NCBI GenBank assembly: GCA_013398275.1
Contig: VZSE01015530.1
Coordinates: forward strand, 284,417 to 348,416
Reading direction: 5' to 3'
Origin: Promerops cafer
Lineage: Eukaryota > Chordata > Aves > Passeriformes > Nectariniidae
Length of the DNA: 64,000 nucleotides
The notes under the pieces were generated by a model. The model was not told the DNA's origin. It did no database searches and saw only the letters and a program-made list of their open reading frames with translations. This document shows positions 48,701-61,436 of this stretch, piece by piece. Numbering within the stretch: position 1 is the first letter of the stretch; the number at the start of each line of letters is the position of its first letter. Position numbers and translations under genes: made by a program.

Positions 48701-50259
48701 TCTGTAAGTCTTCAGATTGTATATATCCAATTCTTTAAGGCAGAATATTCACAGATATCCATGAGTCACCCTTGTGCACAGTGTGGGCTTTCTTCACTGC
48801 CAGTCTTTTCCATAAAGCCCAGAAAGCACACATGATGCATAGTGAATATAGTAAACTGTAATTTTTCTCAAAACTTTTTGTAAGAAAAGAGAATGTGGTA
48901 GAAAACTGGGTAAAAAGTTACATGATAAATATACTCAAAAAAAAATTTGAACAGGCAAAGTTGATTACATAGGATAAAGAATTAACCAAAAGTTTGTGAA
49001 TGGAGAATTATTTTTCCTTCACAGTTCCCAATGAATATAAATCATGCTTATTTATCTTTGGTAGAAAGACAAATACATGATGTGTGTTTTTTAAAAACCT
49101 AGATTTCCATGCATATATCAAGTCTCCCTTTCAAAGCTGCTGTACTGAAAACTAGAACACTAAAACAACCTCTAGATTTTAATCAAAGTCAGAATACTGT
49201 ATGTTAACTCCAAAAACAGATTTGCAAAACTAGCAGCCAAAAACAAACTAAAGTAAGCTATTTTCTTTTTAAAATTGTAAGCTTAAAAAGTCTTTTTTTT
49301 CTGTTCTCAACTTGTGCTACATCTTAACATCTGGACAATTATGCAAACCTGTAAATTACATTTTTCCCCTCTGAGTTAATTGGCATAAAATTATAATGAA
49401 AATAATTCAAAACCTCAGTGCAAAATTGTAGACTCATAAAATGAAATTGTAAACATACTGATTAGCATGTAAAATTTTAATGAGACTGTGTTTTGATAGA
49501 AAAATCTTCAAACTGAGAGAGGTGTGCAGCAACTTTCAGCAAATATTTTGCTTAATTAATGAATTTCAATAATTGATAGTTTTACCCCAGATTTAAGTAC
49601 TATTACTGAAACCACCTCTCTTTTCTTCTTTTTTAATGAGACTGCTGTAAAGAAATGTGAAGTTGTTTAAAACATAATCCCTTTCTTCTGAAAAGATTTG
49701 GTACAAGAAAGTTGATGTCCAAGTGAAAAATGGAAGTGCAATTAGTGCTTTTTATGTTTATTCTAAGGCCTACCGTTCTGGTAGTGGGAGGTACTGTGGT
49801 ACCATACTGGGGGTGGGGGAGATCTCAGACGTATGGTCTCTGAAAAATACAGAGAAATTTCAACTTTGCTTGACCCTAGCAGAACTGCCATATTATAGTA
49901 GAGCTGTTGTCCACTTTTACAGGATTATAGGTGAAGGCTCTTGCCTATACACAGAGAAAATAATTCTGCTCTTACAAATGTCAAAAAAATTATAAATAGA
50001 GGAAAATTCTGATGCCTTTCCTCTCACACACAGAAAATTCCTAAAACACTTCTTATTATGGATATGTATAAAGTTTTGGTTAAAAGCAAGCAGAAAATTA
50101 GCCTTACACATTTTGTTCTCAACATGAATGTAGAAGGTTTTAAAACATCAATGAATCAGTTTTTTTTTTTCTTTCATTACAGCAGTTGGCATTTCCACTA
50201 CCACCAAAGGTATCAGGGCTATGACAGAGTCCCTTCTGGGATGTGAGTCCCATGTCACA
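45791..50259. other. AT-rich unique sequence, no gene seen
   Basis: About 4.5 kb with no recognisable gene. Frames at 46,264-46,542 (plus), 46,618-46,863 (minus), 48,179-48,364 (minus, 61 residues, fairly complex composition) and 49,723-49,995 (plus, 90 residues) show no domain I know. A short TG run is near 47,910-47,924. Confidence 0.55.
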
Positions 50260-50441
50260 GGCTCATAGACTCATAGAGCAGCTGAGGTTGGCACGGACCT
50301 GTGGAGATTGTCTAGGCCAGGCCCCCTGCACATGATGGTTGTTCAGGATTGTGGCCACCCATCTTTTGAAAATCTCCACAGGTGGAAACTCTGCGATGCT
50401 CTAAGCAACCTGTTCCGCTGTCATTGATTCATCCTTAAAGA
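50260..50441 (-). mobile_element. CR1 LINE 3' fragment
   Basis: The plus strand gives the reverse complement of a CR1 3' end: 'ctcatagactcatagagcagctgaggttgg', 'cctgtggagat', 'ggccaggccccctgcac', 'ttttgaaaatctccacaggtgg', 'ggaaactctgcgatgctctaagcaacctgttcc'. Differences from the consensus are moderate. It ends at a poly-A-rich stretch (50,440-50,461), which may be an A-rich target or a later expansion. The frame 50,401-50,718 (minus) crosses it and is spurious. Confidence 0.85.
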
Positions 50442-50555
50442 AAAAAAAAAAAAGAAAAAAAATCTTATGTTTAATACTCGTACCTGCAGGGTGTCCATTG
50501 AAACTAAGAAAAAGATTATCATAATAGTTTTGACATGAAGAAAGTGGGAATAACA

Positions 50556-50656
50556 TCCACTCCCTGAAAAGCTTTTTTTTTCTGAAATTCTTGGTAAATT
50601 TTANTGTCCACTCCCTTAAGAAAAGCTTTTTTTTCTGAAATTCTTGGTAAATTTTA
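50556..50656. repeat. About 48-bp near-duplication flanking a single N
   Basis: A block beginning TCCACTCCCT and ending GGTAAATTTTA occurs at 50,556-50,603 and again at 50,607-50,656, with one N at 50,604 between. The copies differ by a small indel ('ctgaaaag' against 'cttaagaaaag') and by one base in the T run (9 against 8). The arrangement is the same as at 28,270 and points to unmerged contig ends with sequencing errors or two haplotypes at their edges. Confidence 0.85.
50604..50604. other. Single undetermined base (assembly gap)
   Basis: The second and last N in the window, sitting at the junction of two short near-identical copies. It is probably a gap placeholder. Confidence 0.95.
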
Positions 50657-50829
50657 TAGGCCAGAAGAGTAGAAGTAGATACCTTAAAGACTGAATTAGC
50701 AAACTTGGTCTTTATCATTTGATTAATTTATAGGTGTCACATTTTTTCCCTCAAAATTCAACCATGGAAGTTATGCACTGTAAACTTCACCCATTGGGGG
50801 GTTTGTTTGTTTGTTTTCTGTTACATTAG

Positions 50830-50861
50830 TATCTATCTATCTATCTATCTATCTATATATA
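50830..50861. repeat. TATC tetranucleotide microsatellite
   Basis: About seven TATC/CTAT units are followed by a TA run. A short TTTG run (50,803-50,816) lies just upstream. The array is a likely length-variable marker. Confidence 0.95.
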
Positions 50862-52299
50862 AACTTGGAAACCTGTAAGTGGATGCTTATGAAAATTCTG
50901 GAAAGAACTCAATCCTTCAGAATCACCACATTTAATCATAAATTGGAATGAACAGATACTGTCAATTTTTTTATTACATTTAAATGAAAAAACTTTAAAA
51001 CATTGAAAAATTGTATTCCATATCAGTTTGGAATATATTCAGTCCCTACATTAATCTAAATATAAATCCTTGACTGTGCCTAGTACACCTTAACTGAAAA
51101 AAAAAAAAAAATTAGGCTGGTTTAGCAAATGCAGTTCCATAGAGCTATGTTCATAAATTCAATCAATCCACCCTGCATATCACTCCCACCTACCATATCC
51201 TACTGCTCAAAAGGCTGTGTGAAGCACAGACCACCTAGCAGAAGCTGATTGACCCAGGAGAAGGTGGAATACATAAGTATGTGCACCTTTTCTGACTTGC
51301 GGACAACAGAAAAATGCTTGAAATTGTTCTTAGCTAATTCAAATTCATTTCTACCCCAGGATATGTACATACAGAGACATTTTCCACTTTAGTGCAGGGC
51401 ATCTTTCCATTCACACCACTGGAGGCTCTTGGAAATGGAGACATATAAGTAGTTTGGTTTAGGTCCTCGAATTATGCTGGTAGGTAGGAATCACTTGACC
51501 GAAACACTTTCCTATTAGTTCCCTCCTGCTTCACAGTTTCACAGTAATGCTTATGTGAGAAGGAAAAAGAAAAAAATACAGTTATGCAGCTGTGTGAGTT
51601 GCACATCCTAAACTTGAACAGGTTGTGGCATTTTGTGCCATATGGTATGCACGTCAGTGAAGTGAAGGGCATGCCTTGTCACATCGTATCCCATAATGAC
51701 TTTTTGGGAGTGAAATATCATTTCCAGCTGAGGTGAGCCTTTCACTTCACTGATCTGCAAGTTACATGTCTCAAGTAACACAGCTGTTTTTGGAAACTAA
51801 CCTGTTAAGGGAAAGTGTGACTTGACAGAAAATCTAGCCTTTGATTTATGAGGCCCAAGAATTTAACAAGCTATGGAACTTCCTAACAGAAATTGTTCAA
51901 GATGAAAGTAGTTTTATAATGGTCCAGCTGTCCTGATATTATGTAACTTGCAATAGCTTCCATTCAGAAGGGTGATTTCATATAGCTATGATAGATGAGT
52001 TTATTATTACAAGAAAAATCAGGCTAGGCTTTTGTCTGACCATCCAGAGCTTACCATGAGTTTACCAAAGAAAGAAGTCATCTGTTAGTTGTTTGTGACT
52101 CATTCCAGAAAATAAATTTTCATTCTTAGAAAAAACCCCAAAAAATTCTGGTTATTTGTAAGCTTTTGGAAGATGCTAGCTAGTGAATTTCAAACATCAC
52201 TAGATATTCCACTTTTTCGCATGAATTATATGGTCACTGGCTAGCTAAGGACTAGGTAGACCAAGCTAGGGAGCCATCAAAACAACCTTATTGGGTTCT
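50862..52299. other. Unique sequence, no gene seen
   Basis: About 1.4 kb with no recognisable gene or repeat. A run of 14 A is near 51,098-51,111. The frame 51,472-51,672 (minus) has no domain. Confidence 0.6.
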
Positions 52300-52760
52300 A
52301 GTGCCCAGCTGCTCTCTAGGTAAAGGACCTTTTTCTAATATCCAACCTAAACCTTCCCCGACACAGCTTCAGGCCATTGCCTTGGGTCCTGTCATCATAA
52401 TATAGAGGGATCAGTGTCTGCCCCTCCTCTTCCCCCCATGAGGAATTTGTAAACTGCAGTGAGGTCTCCCCTCAGTCTCCTCCAGGCTGAACAGACCAAG
52501 TGACCTCAGCCACTCCTCACATGGCTTCCCCTCAAGGCCCTTCACCATCTTAGTTGCCCTCCTTTGGACACTTTCTAACAGCTTTAGATCCTTCTTACAC
52601 TGTGGTGCCCAAAACTGCACACAATATTCAAGATGAGGCTGCAGCAGTGCAGAGCAGGGCAGGACAATCCCCTCCCTTGCCCGGCTGGTGATGCTGTGCC
52701 TGATGCACCCCAGGACAGGGCTGTCCCTCCTGGCTGCCAGGGCACTGCTGACTCATGTTC
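52300..52760 (-). mobile_element. Internal CR1 LINE fragment
   Basis: Read on the minus strand, it covers the end of CR1 ORF2. The frame 52,411-52,620 gives 'MQFWAPQCKKDLKLLESVQRRATKMVKGLEGK' followed by 'EEWLRSLGLFSLEE', the post-RT region of CR1. The plus strand also shows 'ggacctttttctaatatccaacct' and 'caccccaggac' blocks. Both ends are internal to CR1: the 3' tail is missing on the left (about 52,300) and the copy stops near 52,760 at 'ctgctgactcatg' on the right. The 3' end has therefore been lost by deletion, unlike normal 5' truncation. A frameshift after about 52,411 ends the open frame. Confidence 0.9.
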
Positions 52761-55700
52761 AAGTCTTCTTTACTAGTTAAATAGCAGTAGTAAGTGCTTC
52801 CAAATAATAACTTAGAATATCAGATTTTCTCTAACTAAATGTAAGATCAGAAAATGTTCATTGATTCAGTTTATAAAATCTTACTTTTTTTTTGTGAGTT
52901 TATGTGTTCCATTTTTATTTTTTATTTTTTTTTTAATTAATTTTCTCAAGATATTTCAAAGTCCTCAGTTTTTGACACCTAATGTTATGGGTGATGGAGG
53001 TTGACAGCAACCTTATTAAGAACTTATTTTAGTTTTTAATTTAAGCAAAATCCCAGTGATACCTCTTTACATCATTAGAACTTCTTTTGTCTAAAACTTG
53101 AAGTTTAACATTCTTTTGTTGTTCTAAGATGTCTGTAAAATATGTTGTCTTAATATACACAGTACCTATTTCCTTATAGATCTCACATATATGTAAAATA
53201 CATTTCATTTTTACATGACCTTACATATTCATTATCAAACTGGGTAACAATGTAGATATTTTAAGTAAAATATTTTATTGAGCTCATATAGAAGAAAGGT
53301 CTAAAACTGGGTAATGTGAACCCATTCAGTCTTACTAAACAAATAACTCTAAATAATAAATCAGAGTAACTCTAGCAATCATGCTATAGACAAATTGTTC
53401 ACTAATTTGTGAAGTCAGAGGAGCTTTGAAAAGTGAGCATGAAACAAATAATTTTATTAATAAAAGGTATTGGTTCATTTTCAGAAAGTGCTTAGGATAA
53501 TAAATAAACTAGCTCAGCTCCTATAAAAAGTTAAAAATATATGAAGGTAGCAATGGATTTTATACAAGTTATCATTGTCTGTTTTGATGTACAGTATATA
53601 AAAACCCTACTGTCATGTAGGTTATTCCTCTTTGAAAAGGATTTCTTGCATGTGAATGGAGTTCTATGCAAATTTTAGTAGAATTGTTACCCTATATTGA
53701 AAAAAAGGCTTTGTTTCCCTCAGTAAGGGAGCAACTTCTCTCCTTCTAAGAGGAACTTGAAGATATATTTCTTCTGTATTGACTCCATGGTTTTCAGAAT
53801 TTCCTCACAAGTCCATTAAATTGAAAAACTTTACTTGAATTAGTATAGAATGATTTAAAAAAGAAAACCAGAAACTAATTGTACCTAAGGGATCCCTGAT
53901 GTGAAGACCAGATGCACAGTTTTCTTCAGAGATATTGACAGGATGCCCTGAGATTGTCCCTCAGAGACCTGACATGGAGCAGCAATGAGTGCAGAGGCCC
54001 TCTTCAGATTCTGATGGAGATGTTTTTATAACTAATGCACCATGAAAGGTGAATCTATTGCAACTTTTAAAAGTGATGGCATGTTTTTGGGGAAGTAGTA
54101 CCAATACACTAAACTGATATTCAGAAGAAAATCCAGTTGTCTGTTGGAGAGAAAATAAAGGCAGCTGATAATTTTTCATCATTCAAATAGTAGTCAATCA
54201 AGGGTACTGCTAGTACAACTAAGCAGTCTGCACCACTGCTCTCACTTTTGCTATAGAAACTGTAGATTTGGAGCACAACCAAAGGGAAATCCAAATATTT
54301 ACCTTCTAAATAGAGACAAATAATATAAGCTGTGATTGAAGGCAATTATTTAAATGGAATGGAGGGTTTTATTAAAAAAAAGTGTGTACAAGACCAGTTA
54401 GATATTATGCCAAATCTGATTAGTTGCCCTGTTTACATCCCTGGCAAAAAGCAAAATGTATTGTTATATGGAAACCATATAAGGAACAAAAGTGTAATGG
54501 GTGTTTAACTGCATACAGATAATGCTCATCATTTTTGCCAACCTCAAAATGCCAGTTTGCAAGATCTAATAAGACCTGACGTATTAATTACAGGGTTGTC
54601 TTTGTTTTCCAGTTTTAATTTCAGGGCAACTGTAGTTCAAGCATAGATTTAACTATCAGCACTATTTTGGCAGATACTATTGCTCCTGGCGCATTAATAC
54701 AATAAAACTAGATCTTAATGAAACTGGAGACAACTTGAGCAGCAGCTCTGCACTTGATTTAGAGATGGTTTGAAAGTGAATGTAACAAAAACTGTTTTAC
54801 TAGAGAAATGGGAACTTACCCATTTCTATTATGTTATGTTTGTAACTATGACACTACTGCGTTCCTTGATGTGGTGCTATGATGAAGATTATACCTAATT
54901 CCCTCCATGCCAGGAAAAATGGAGCACTTCTTACTGGTACTCCAAGGTATATGACATTGGTTCATAGTGACAATCACATGGTTTAAAGCAGAGCAGAAAG
55001 GAATAAACAGCCACCACTGTGTGACCCAAAGGGAAAGCCTGCTGCAGCATAATTCAAGGGGGATCTTTGGCCCTTCCATTAGAGTCAAAGTTGCAAAGTC
55101 AAAGTTACCTCTTATTTAAGGTCCATTCTTTAAAAAAATGAAATAAAGCTCCTGAACACAGTGAAACCCACATAGCAGTGATATCTCCCTACAACTAGAT
55201 TTATATCCACCTCAATTAATATTTTTTTTTTTCAAAGTAACTGAAAATTTATTTTTACTAAAAACAAACACACAAAAATGCAGATTTTGACAAACTACAT
55301 CTTCATAGTAGAGTGTGGTTTCAGTATGAAAATTAATTCAGTTCTACAATCACTCAATTTAAAGTAAAGCATCTGCTACTAAGTTTTGAAATCTTACTGG
55401 GTTGCAGTGACTTTTCATCAAGAAATGAAGATAAATAGCGAATTTGTTGCTCAAAGCTCTGGGAATAACCCACTCGCTTCTGCTATGATTAAAAACCCTG
55501 GGACTAAGACTTCAACATGGCCTGGTTATTTCCTGAAGGTATGTGGGTTTTGTTCAGTGCTTTATTCAAATGTCCAGTGGAATGTTTAGGGTTCTATTGA
55601 ACACTAGAACTTCTGTGGAATTTATGTGCCAGTTATGCACTTTTGCATTTAAACTCACCTGCAAGTACAGGTTGTGTGCATCCTGTAATTCTGGTTATCA

Positions 55701-58700
55701 GTTAAAATAGACTGGAGGACACACTGTCACACTTCTGCTCTTATCTGGATCACATTTTTTGGTTTTCTTTCTGGTCAAAAACCTAGAAGAGAGTGGTTCT
55801 GTGGCCAGATCAGGGCTTCACAGAGAGACTGAAGCTTATCAAAACCAACAACTAGACCTGGAAATAAGGATTTCAAGCTAATTTAGATTTTCTTCCTGTC
55901 CTTTGCCTGATAAATCTCATGATATGGATATGCAGTCCTGACATGACAAGAATAAAAGTAGCATTTTTCAAGAGAGCTAGCAAAGGAAGATGATATTTCT
56001 TCTCTGTGGACCAGAGACAAAATATGACATAAGGGAATAATTTTGGAAGATCTGCTAGGCTTTGTACTCCTAGTCTTTGGAACTAAGAAAGTTTTAATGA
56101 AATAATTGTAATAAAATGTCAGTAACATTACATCTAAAATAATAACAAATTGTAGAGAAAACTTTGTTTTCTGAAAGCTTTGAGTCTCATAACTAAGAAT
56201 TTTTTCTCAGGTTGATCATTTGTCATTGAAAATGTGTGAAAGAGATCTTAAAAATATAACATGCAACCTCTTATCTCAGTTCTGTACTGAGTATAGAAAG
56301 ATAGAGCAATTAAAACACATGTTCCATCCCTGAAAATTCATAGTTGGAATTTAAATTGGATTTCAAGATCAGGGGAAATAATTTCATAATGACTGTTAGA
56401 ATGCAAAAAGTCACAGAAAGTTAATGGACTTTAAAAACTGACACATTGCTCTAGAAGACTCATTAACACGTTCCTTGGCTTCGTAAGAGAAATAACTAAT
56501 GATAGGTGCACAGAATTAATTAAAAGAAGAAACTCCCAGCACAGAGATATATATGTAGGGAATGACAGTGATAAACTATGAATTAAAGGAAGAAAATAGA
56601 GTTAATATTAAAAAAAAAAATATTGAATTAAATGTACCTTGATTAAACTCTTCTGTTTAGGTTCAGAAGATTTTGATAGTCATTTTTTAACTCCTTTGCA
56701 ATTTTCATTTCTGAAATTGAATGAGACAGTACTGAAGCTTTAGAAGTTTTTCAGTTATCCCTGAATCTCAATTTGAAGGAAAAGGTGGCACCATAGTAAC
56801 GTATCTGCATATTTAATGACAGTGCTGCCCAAACTCAAGAGATTGCAATATTATACCTGAAAGAGAAAATTACTCTGCTGTAATTTTGCTCTTTAAAGGA
56901 TGTCATTATACAGGTTCTCATTAACCAAGCTCAAAGCTCTGCCATGGGAGCTGGAAGGATTATACCTGTTCTATTAATTTAACAGGAATAAATGGGCACT
57001 GAAAATCAGAGGTGTCAGCACCACCCTGATAATCTTCTTGATTCAGGAGAATTAATGAAAAAAATTCGGATTCACAGGCAACAATAAACAGAATATGCAA
57101 CATTTGAGAATTTTGTATCAATAAATTATCAATATATAACAAACACACTTTAGATACTCCTTTCTAAAGATGATGGTTATTCTCCTAATTGTAGTAGGCC
57201 AGAAGAGAAGGAAATATAAATACATTTTTATCAGTAAACCTGCAAGTATCTTAGTTAATGATCTCACAGTCTATTAACAATCAAATATGTTATATATATA
57301 GAATTCTGTTCTAATAACTATCAAATTATGTTACATGTATAGAATATCACCAACAAGTGCTATCCTCAAAATGACTCCTGAAACTTGGAAGAGCATGAAA
57401 TACAACTCTGAATCAGAAAGAATAAGAGAAAAATTAAGCCACAAAAAACACCCATAAAATCTATTCATATAAATAAAATTGAATAAAAAAAGTATAGGCT
57501 TCTTGTGATACATTTTATTTAAATCAGATTGTTTCAGAAATCAAGTGTCCAAACTTACCACAGTGCTCCTAAAAAGTGCATCTCTGGTAAAGAGAATGTG
57601 AACTCATCTTAGCAACTGAGTACAGGAGGTGATTATTGCAAAATTTATGTGAGATAGTTAAAATCAATTAAATGGATACAATTGCATTATACCTGACAAA
57701 ACTATAGGGAAGGTTAGATCTTTCCTCCAGCTCTTCTACAATTCCTTTCTAATTCTGACCTTAAGCTGCATGCAATTACAGTAAAACTTCCAACACTTGA
57801 GAGTCATTTCAATTCCATTCTACAGCTCATAGCCAAACTGAGAGGCAAGCAGGCCCCTTAATTCTACTCAGGAATGTAAATGTCACATACATGAGAAGTA
57901 GGCATGGTCGTGTTATCAGCACAAATAAAAATTTTTATGTAAAAAAAAGTATGAAACAGAGAGAAATGGATAATTGTATTGAATTTTATTGATGACTTAA
58001 TGATAGAATATAGGATAGTTCAGATAAGGGCCTACGTGAAATTTGACATATTTTAAAAATAAGATGAAGATAAAAAGTAAAGGGAACACACACATATGGT
58101 TTAAAACTGGAAAGGTCATGAAATAAAGATCTATAATTAAATGAGATAGAGAAGTCAGCCAAACAGTCATGTCATGATTTATATTTAAATCTCCATTCTG
58201 TATGTCAAAATTACTTCCCACAAATGATATTTCAGATATATATTACAGGAACTTAGTTTAAAATCAGATTAACCAGTGAAAATAATTCTCACCAAATCCT
58301 GGTGCTGAATAAAGGCAACAGAGCACTGATGTGAAATAAAACAAAAAATGAGGGAATATGTCAAAGATCATAAACATACATGTTGTCCCAAACTGTGACA
58401 CCATCCTGTACTATTTAAAATACACGGGTAGTGTGAAAGTGTCACTTAGAAGTTTTAAAAGCAGATTTAGATCTGCGTATTCACCCCTTAAGCAATTAAG
58501 TTGCTGATCATGCACCCTCCTTCCGTGGAAAACAGTTAACACTCTGCATTCATGAGGGATTCATATAGTCACACAAGCAGAGATGTGTATATTACTTCAT
58601 AAGATTATACTGGTATTCCTTATCCTTTACAAACTTGTTTTTCAGTCATCTGTCTTATTTCTACAGAAGGATTCTATTTCTCATTTTAACTAAGGAATTA

Positions 58701-59489
58701 TATATCTCGAAGATGTATTTTTCCACTGTAAATAAAATAAAAATATATGCGAATGAAAAAAAAACAAATAACAATTCTTGTTTTTGTCACATATGTAGTT
58801 GTATGTTATAGGTTTGCAAAGTGTGTATAATTTTCCAAATTCAGTAATTCTTCTCGAGTTACCAGCATTTTGCAGCAATAATGAAGAGTTCAGATGCACA
58901 TAATTGAGAATATAATTTTCCATGAAGGAACACTCTGCAAGTGTAAACTGTCACCATCATTTACTCTGACAAGGAAGAAGCTGGAAGGTATTCCTCCATT
59001 CTGTACAACCATCAACATTTAGATCTTCCAGAAACAGAGCTATGGTCTCCAAGGACTATAGCAAAGGAGGCATCACTGGAGAAATGCATAAAAGAGTGTT
59101 AATTCTTAGTCAAATTGGTGGCTATTTTTGGAGTGTTATCTGCAATAAAATTTATCAAAAAAGAAGTTTTTATCATCATCTCATAGAGAAAGGAGTAAAA
59201 ATTTCCTATGATGGACTCCAAGCAAAAGTGTTCGTAATACAGCATTCTCATTGTCAGCTATATGTTTCACAGAAAAAAAATATCTAGAGGGAAATTATTA
59301 GTGGAATGACTATATATGGATTTTTGTCTGAAATACATAAAAACCTTCCCACAAATAGATTTGGCCAATTAAAGTTATTTAATGCCTACAATAATAGAAA
59401 TTAGCTAGGAAACCAAGCAATCAGTCGTAGGTTTTTTGAAACGGTGTGGCAATTTTAAAACAGACTACATAATTCAGTATTGCTGCCCA
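52761..59489. other. Long AT-rich unique stretch, no gene seen
   Basis: About 6.7 kb with no recognisable gene, RNA gene or repeat. Frames of 60-81 residues (for example 54,846-55,088 minus, 55,883-56,128 minus, 59,042-59,287 plus) show no domain. The region contains scattered A/T runs only. Confidence 0.6.
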
Positions 59490-59770
59490 TAATTGCAAAA
59501 GCTTGGCTACTATATCCATTGCTTAGAGTTCTGCTGGCAGTCTATTCGCAATGGCCACATTCACATCTCGCAGCAGGATCCCACTGGAAGGTCAGTCATG
59601 CATAAAGAGGTGAAGTATTCTCACAACGGGAGCACAATCTTTTGGAACAACTGGCAGATCAGCAGATGCTACTTGTTCAACTTTAATAAAGACTCACAGC
59701 AGTAACTCTGTTTAACCAGCAGAGTTCAAAATCTGAAACCTTGTACTCGACAGAAATTGTCCACAGATTG
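59490..59770. other. Unique block of balanced composition, possible conserved element
   Basis: About 280 bp stands out from flanking AT-rich DNA by its more balanced composition and a few CpG dinucleotides (near 59,548, 59,568 and 59,627). A 70-residue plus frame (59,493-59,705) ends near an AATAAAG at about 59,684. I recognise no protein or repeat. It could be an old LTR, a noncoding exon or a conserved enhancer. Confidence 0.25.
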
Positions 59771-60627
59771 CTTCTGAAACTGGCCCCACAACACAATAAC
59801 CAATCAGTTCCTGCCATGTTGCACTATTACCTTGATGACCCATTTAATAGCTGGATATTATAAGGTCCTCTTTGGTGTTGTGACAGTCAAAAAGGTCAAA
59901 TGGGAGTGTAATTTTACCCTTACAATTTTGGAAACCCATCACTGGCTTTTGTAAATGTATGATATTTTTATGTAAATACAGTTATAACAGTAACTAAGGG
60001 CAACTAAAATGAGAAAAAAAGTGATGTTGGAGAGATTGCAAATGTTCTAAACTGCTTTATTTGACATTAGTCCATTTAAATATTAGAAGTGAATTAGCAT
60101 TTTAAAAATATTTTTGATGAGGATGTCACTGATCTCTTTTTTTTTGTTTGTTTGTTTTTTAAATGTACATCTAGCTTAAATGAAAGAGCAAGATTCTGTT
60201 TATCTTTTCTCCTCTTGTTTCAGGTTTGTGCAATCTGAAACTTTGATTTGAACCAAGTTCCATTCATAGCTGACCAGGCACAGAAAGAAAAATTGGGATC
60301 TCTGAAGTCCATTATCACTACTCAAAAGTGACTTATTTATGCTTACAGAAGCATAAATAATTCATTATGTTCCTTTTTAATTTCTAACAGAAAACTGCCT
60401 GTGTGACATAAAATCACATTTCAGAGACTGTTAAATACAGAAATACAAACATTTGTTCATGGCTTTCATTAGCAATACTTGCAATGATTTCACTAGATGA
60501 AATCATGTCTAAATCATTCTCATTTCACTATGATAAGTAACATATTCAGTAAGTCGTATATGCCCTCAAAACATCTTCAACAGCTTAAAGAGAAATAGAG
60601 ATGATGTCTTAGCTGTGGCAGAGATGT
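59771..60627. other. AT-rich unique sequence, no gene seen
   Basis: No gene recognised. A T-rich simple stretch with TTTG units is near 60,138-60,161. Confidence 0.6.
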
Positions 60628-60719
60628 AAATTATAAAGCCTGGTACTCTAAAAGACTAAAATGACTGAAGGACAAATTATAAAGTCTAGTACTCTAAAAG
60701 ACTAAAATGACTGAAGGAA
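60628..60719. repeat. 46-bp tandem duplication
   Basis: Copies at 60,628-60,673 and 60,674-60,719 are almost identical. Both begin AAATTATAAAG and end GACTGAAGGA, with only about three differences. The similarity indicates a recent duplication. No transposon is involved as far as can be seen. Confidence 0.93.
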
Positions 60720-61050
60720 AGAATGCAGAAGGGGAGTGTACAGTTTCTCCTAGGAGAGTGTTGAAATACATGGTGAGGCAAACTGGAAAAGCAAGGCGAG
60801 TAGAAGGCGTTGAGAAGAATAAAATCTGTTGCCTACCACAGGGGTCTTAGAAAAAATTTAAAGGAGAATACACCTGAACCTAGATGAAGAATCTTCGCAC
60901 AAAATAAAATAATTCATTTTATGTTAAAATGGTACAGAGAAGGTAGGACCCACCTTGCTAATACTTCTTGGCATATATTAGAAGTGGTGGTTTAATTTTT
61001 TCCTTAATTACAGTGTAGTGAACTCTTATTGCTTGAAGAGAGACAGGTAT

Positions 61051-61436
61051 TCACAATGAAAGGTCTCCCTTATTAAATATGTCTGGGGAACTGCTACAGA
61101 AGAACTCAATAATGCTACTGTTGATAAAGGATTCAGCCATGAACATTCCAGCCACAGCTTGCTGGGATATTACTGCATACGGGAGCCACATTAAGTTATC
61201 AGCATCAGTGCTGAGCAAAGATGGTGGTTTTGCAAATGCAGCACTCTGCAGCAACATTAACTGCTGTCCTGAAAGCAACACAGCCAAGCCTGCAGCCAGG
61301 CTGTTACCATTTGTGCTTGTTGCAGCCCAGTAGTGTATCAATGGAAGCTTTCAAATTCTGGTGGTCTTCTCTAGTTTTTTCTCCCTGCTTAATGTTCCAC
61401 TGTGCATTGCAGGTAGGTCTTGTTGATCCTGGATGA
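61051..61436. other. Stretch open on both strands, possible conserved element
   Basis: Plus frames 61,079-61,333 and 61,221-61,436 and minus frame 61,051-61,341 (96 residues) are open together over the same 380 bp. Base composition is more balanced than the surroundings. No frame carries a recognisable domain, no start context stands out, and codon use cannot separate the strands. Openness in several frames favours a noncoding cause. A conserved noncoding element is one guess. Confidence 0.3.
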
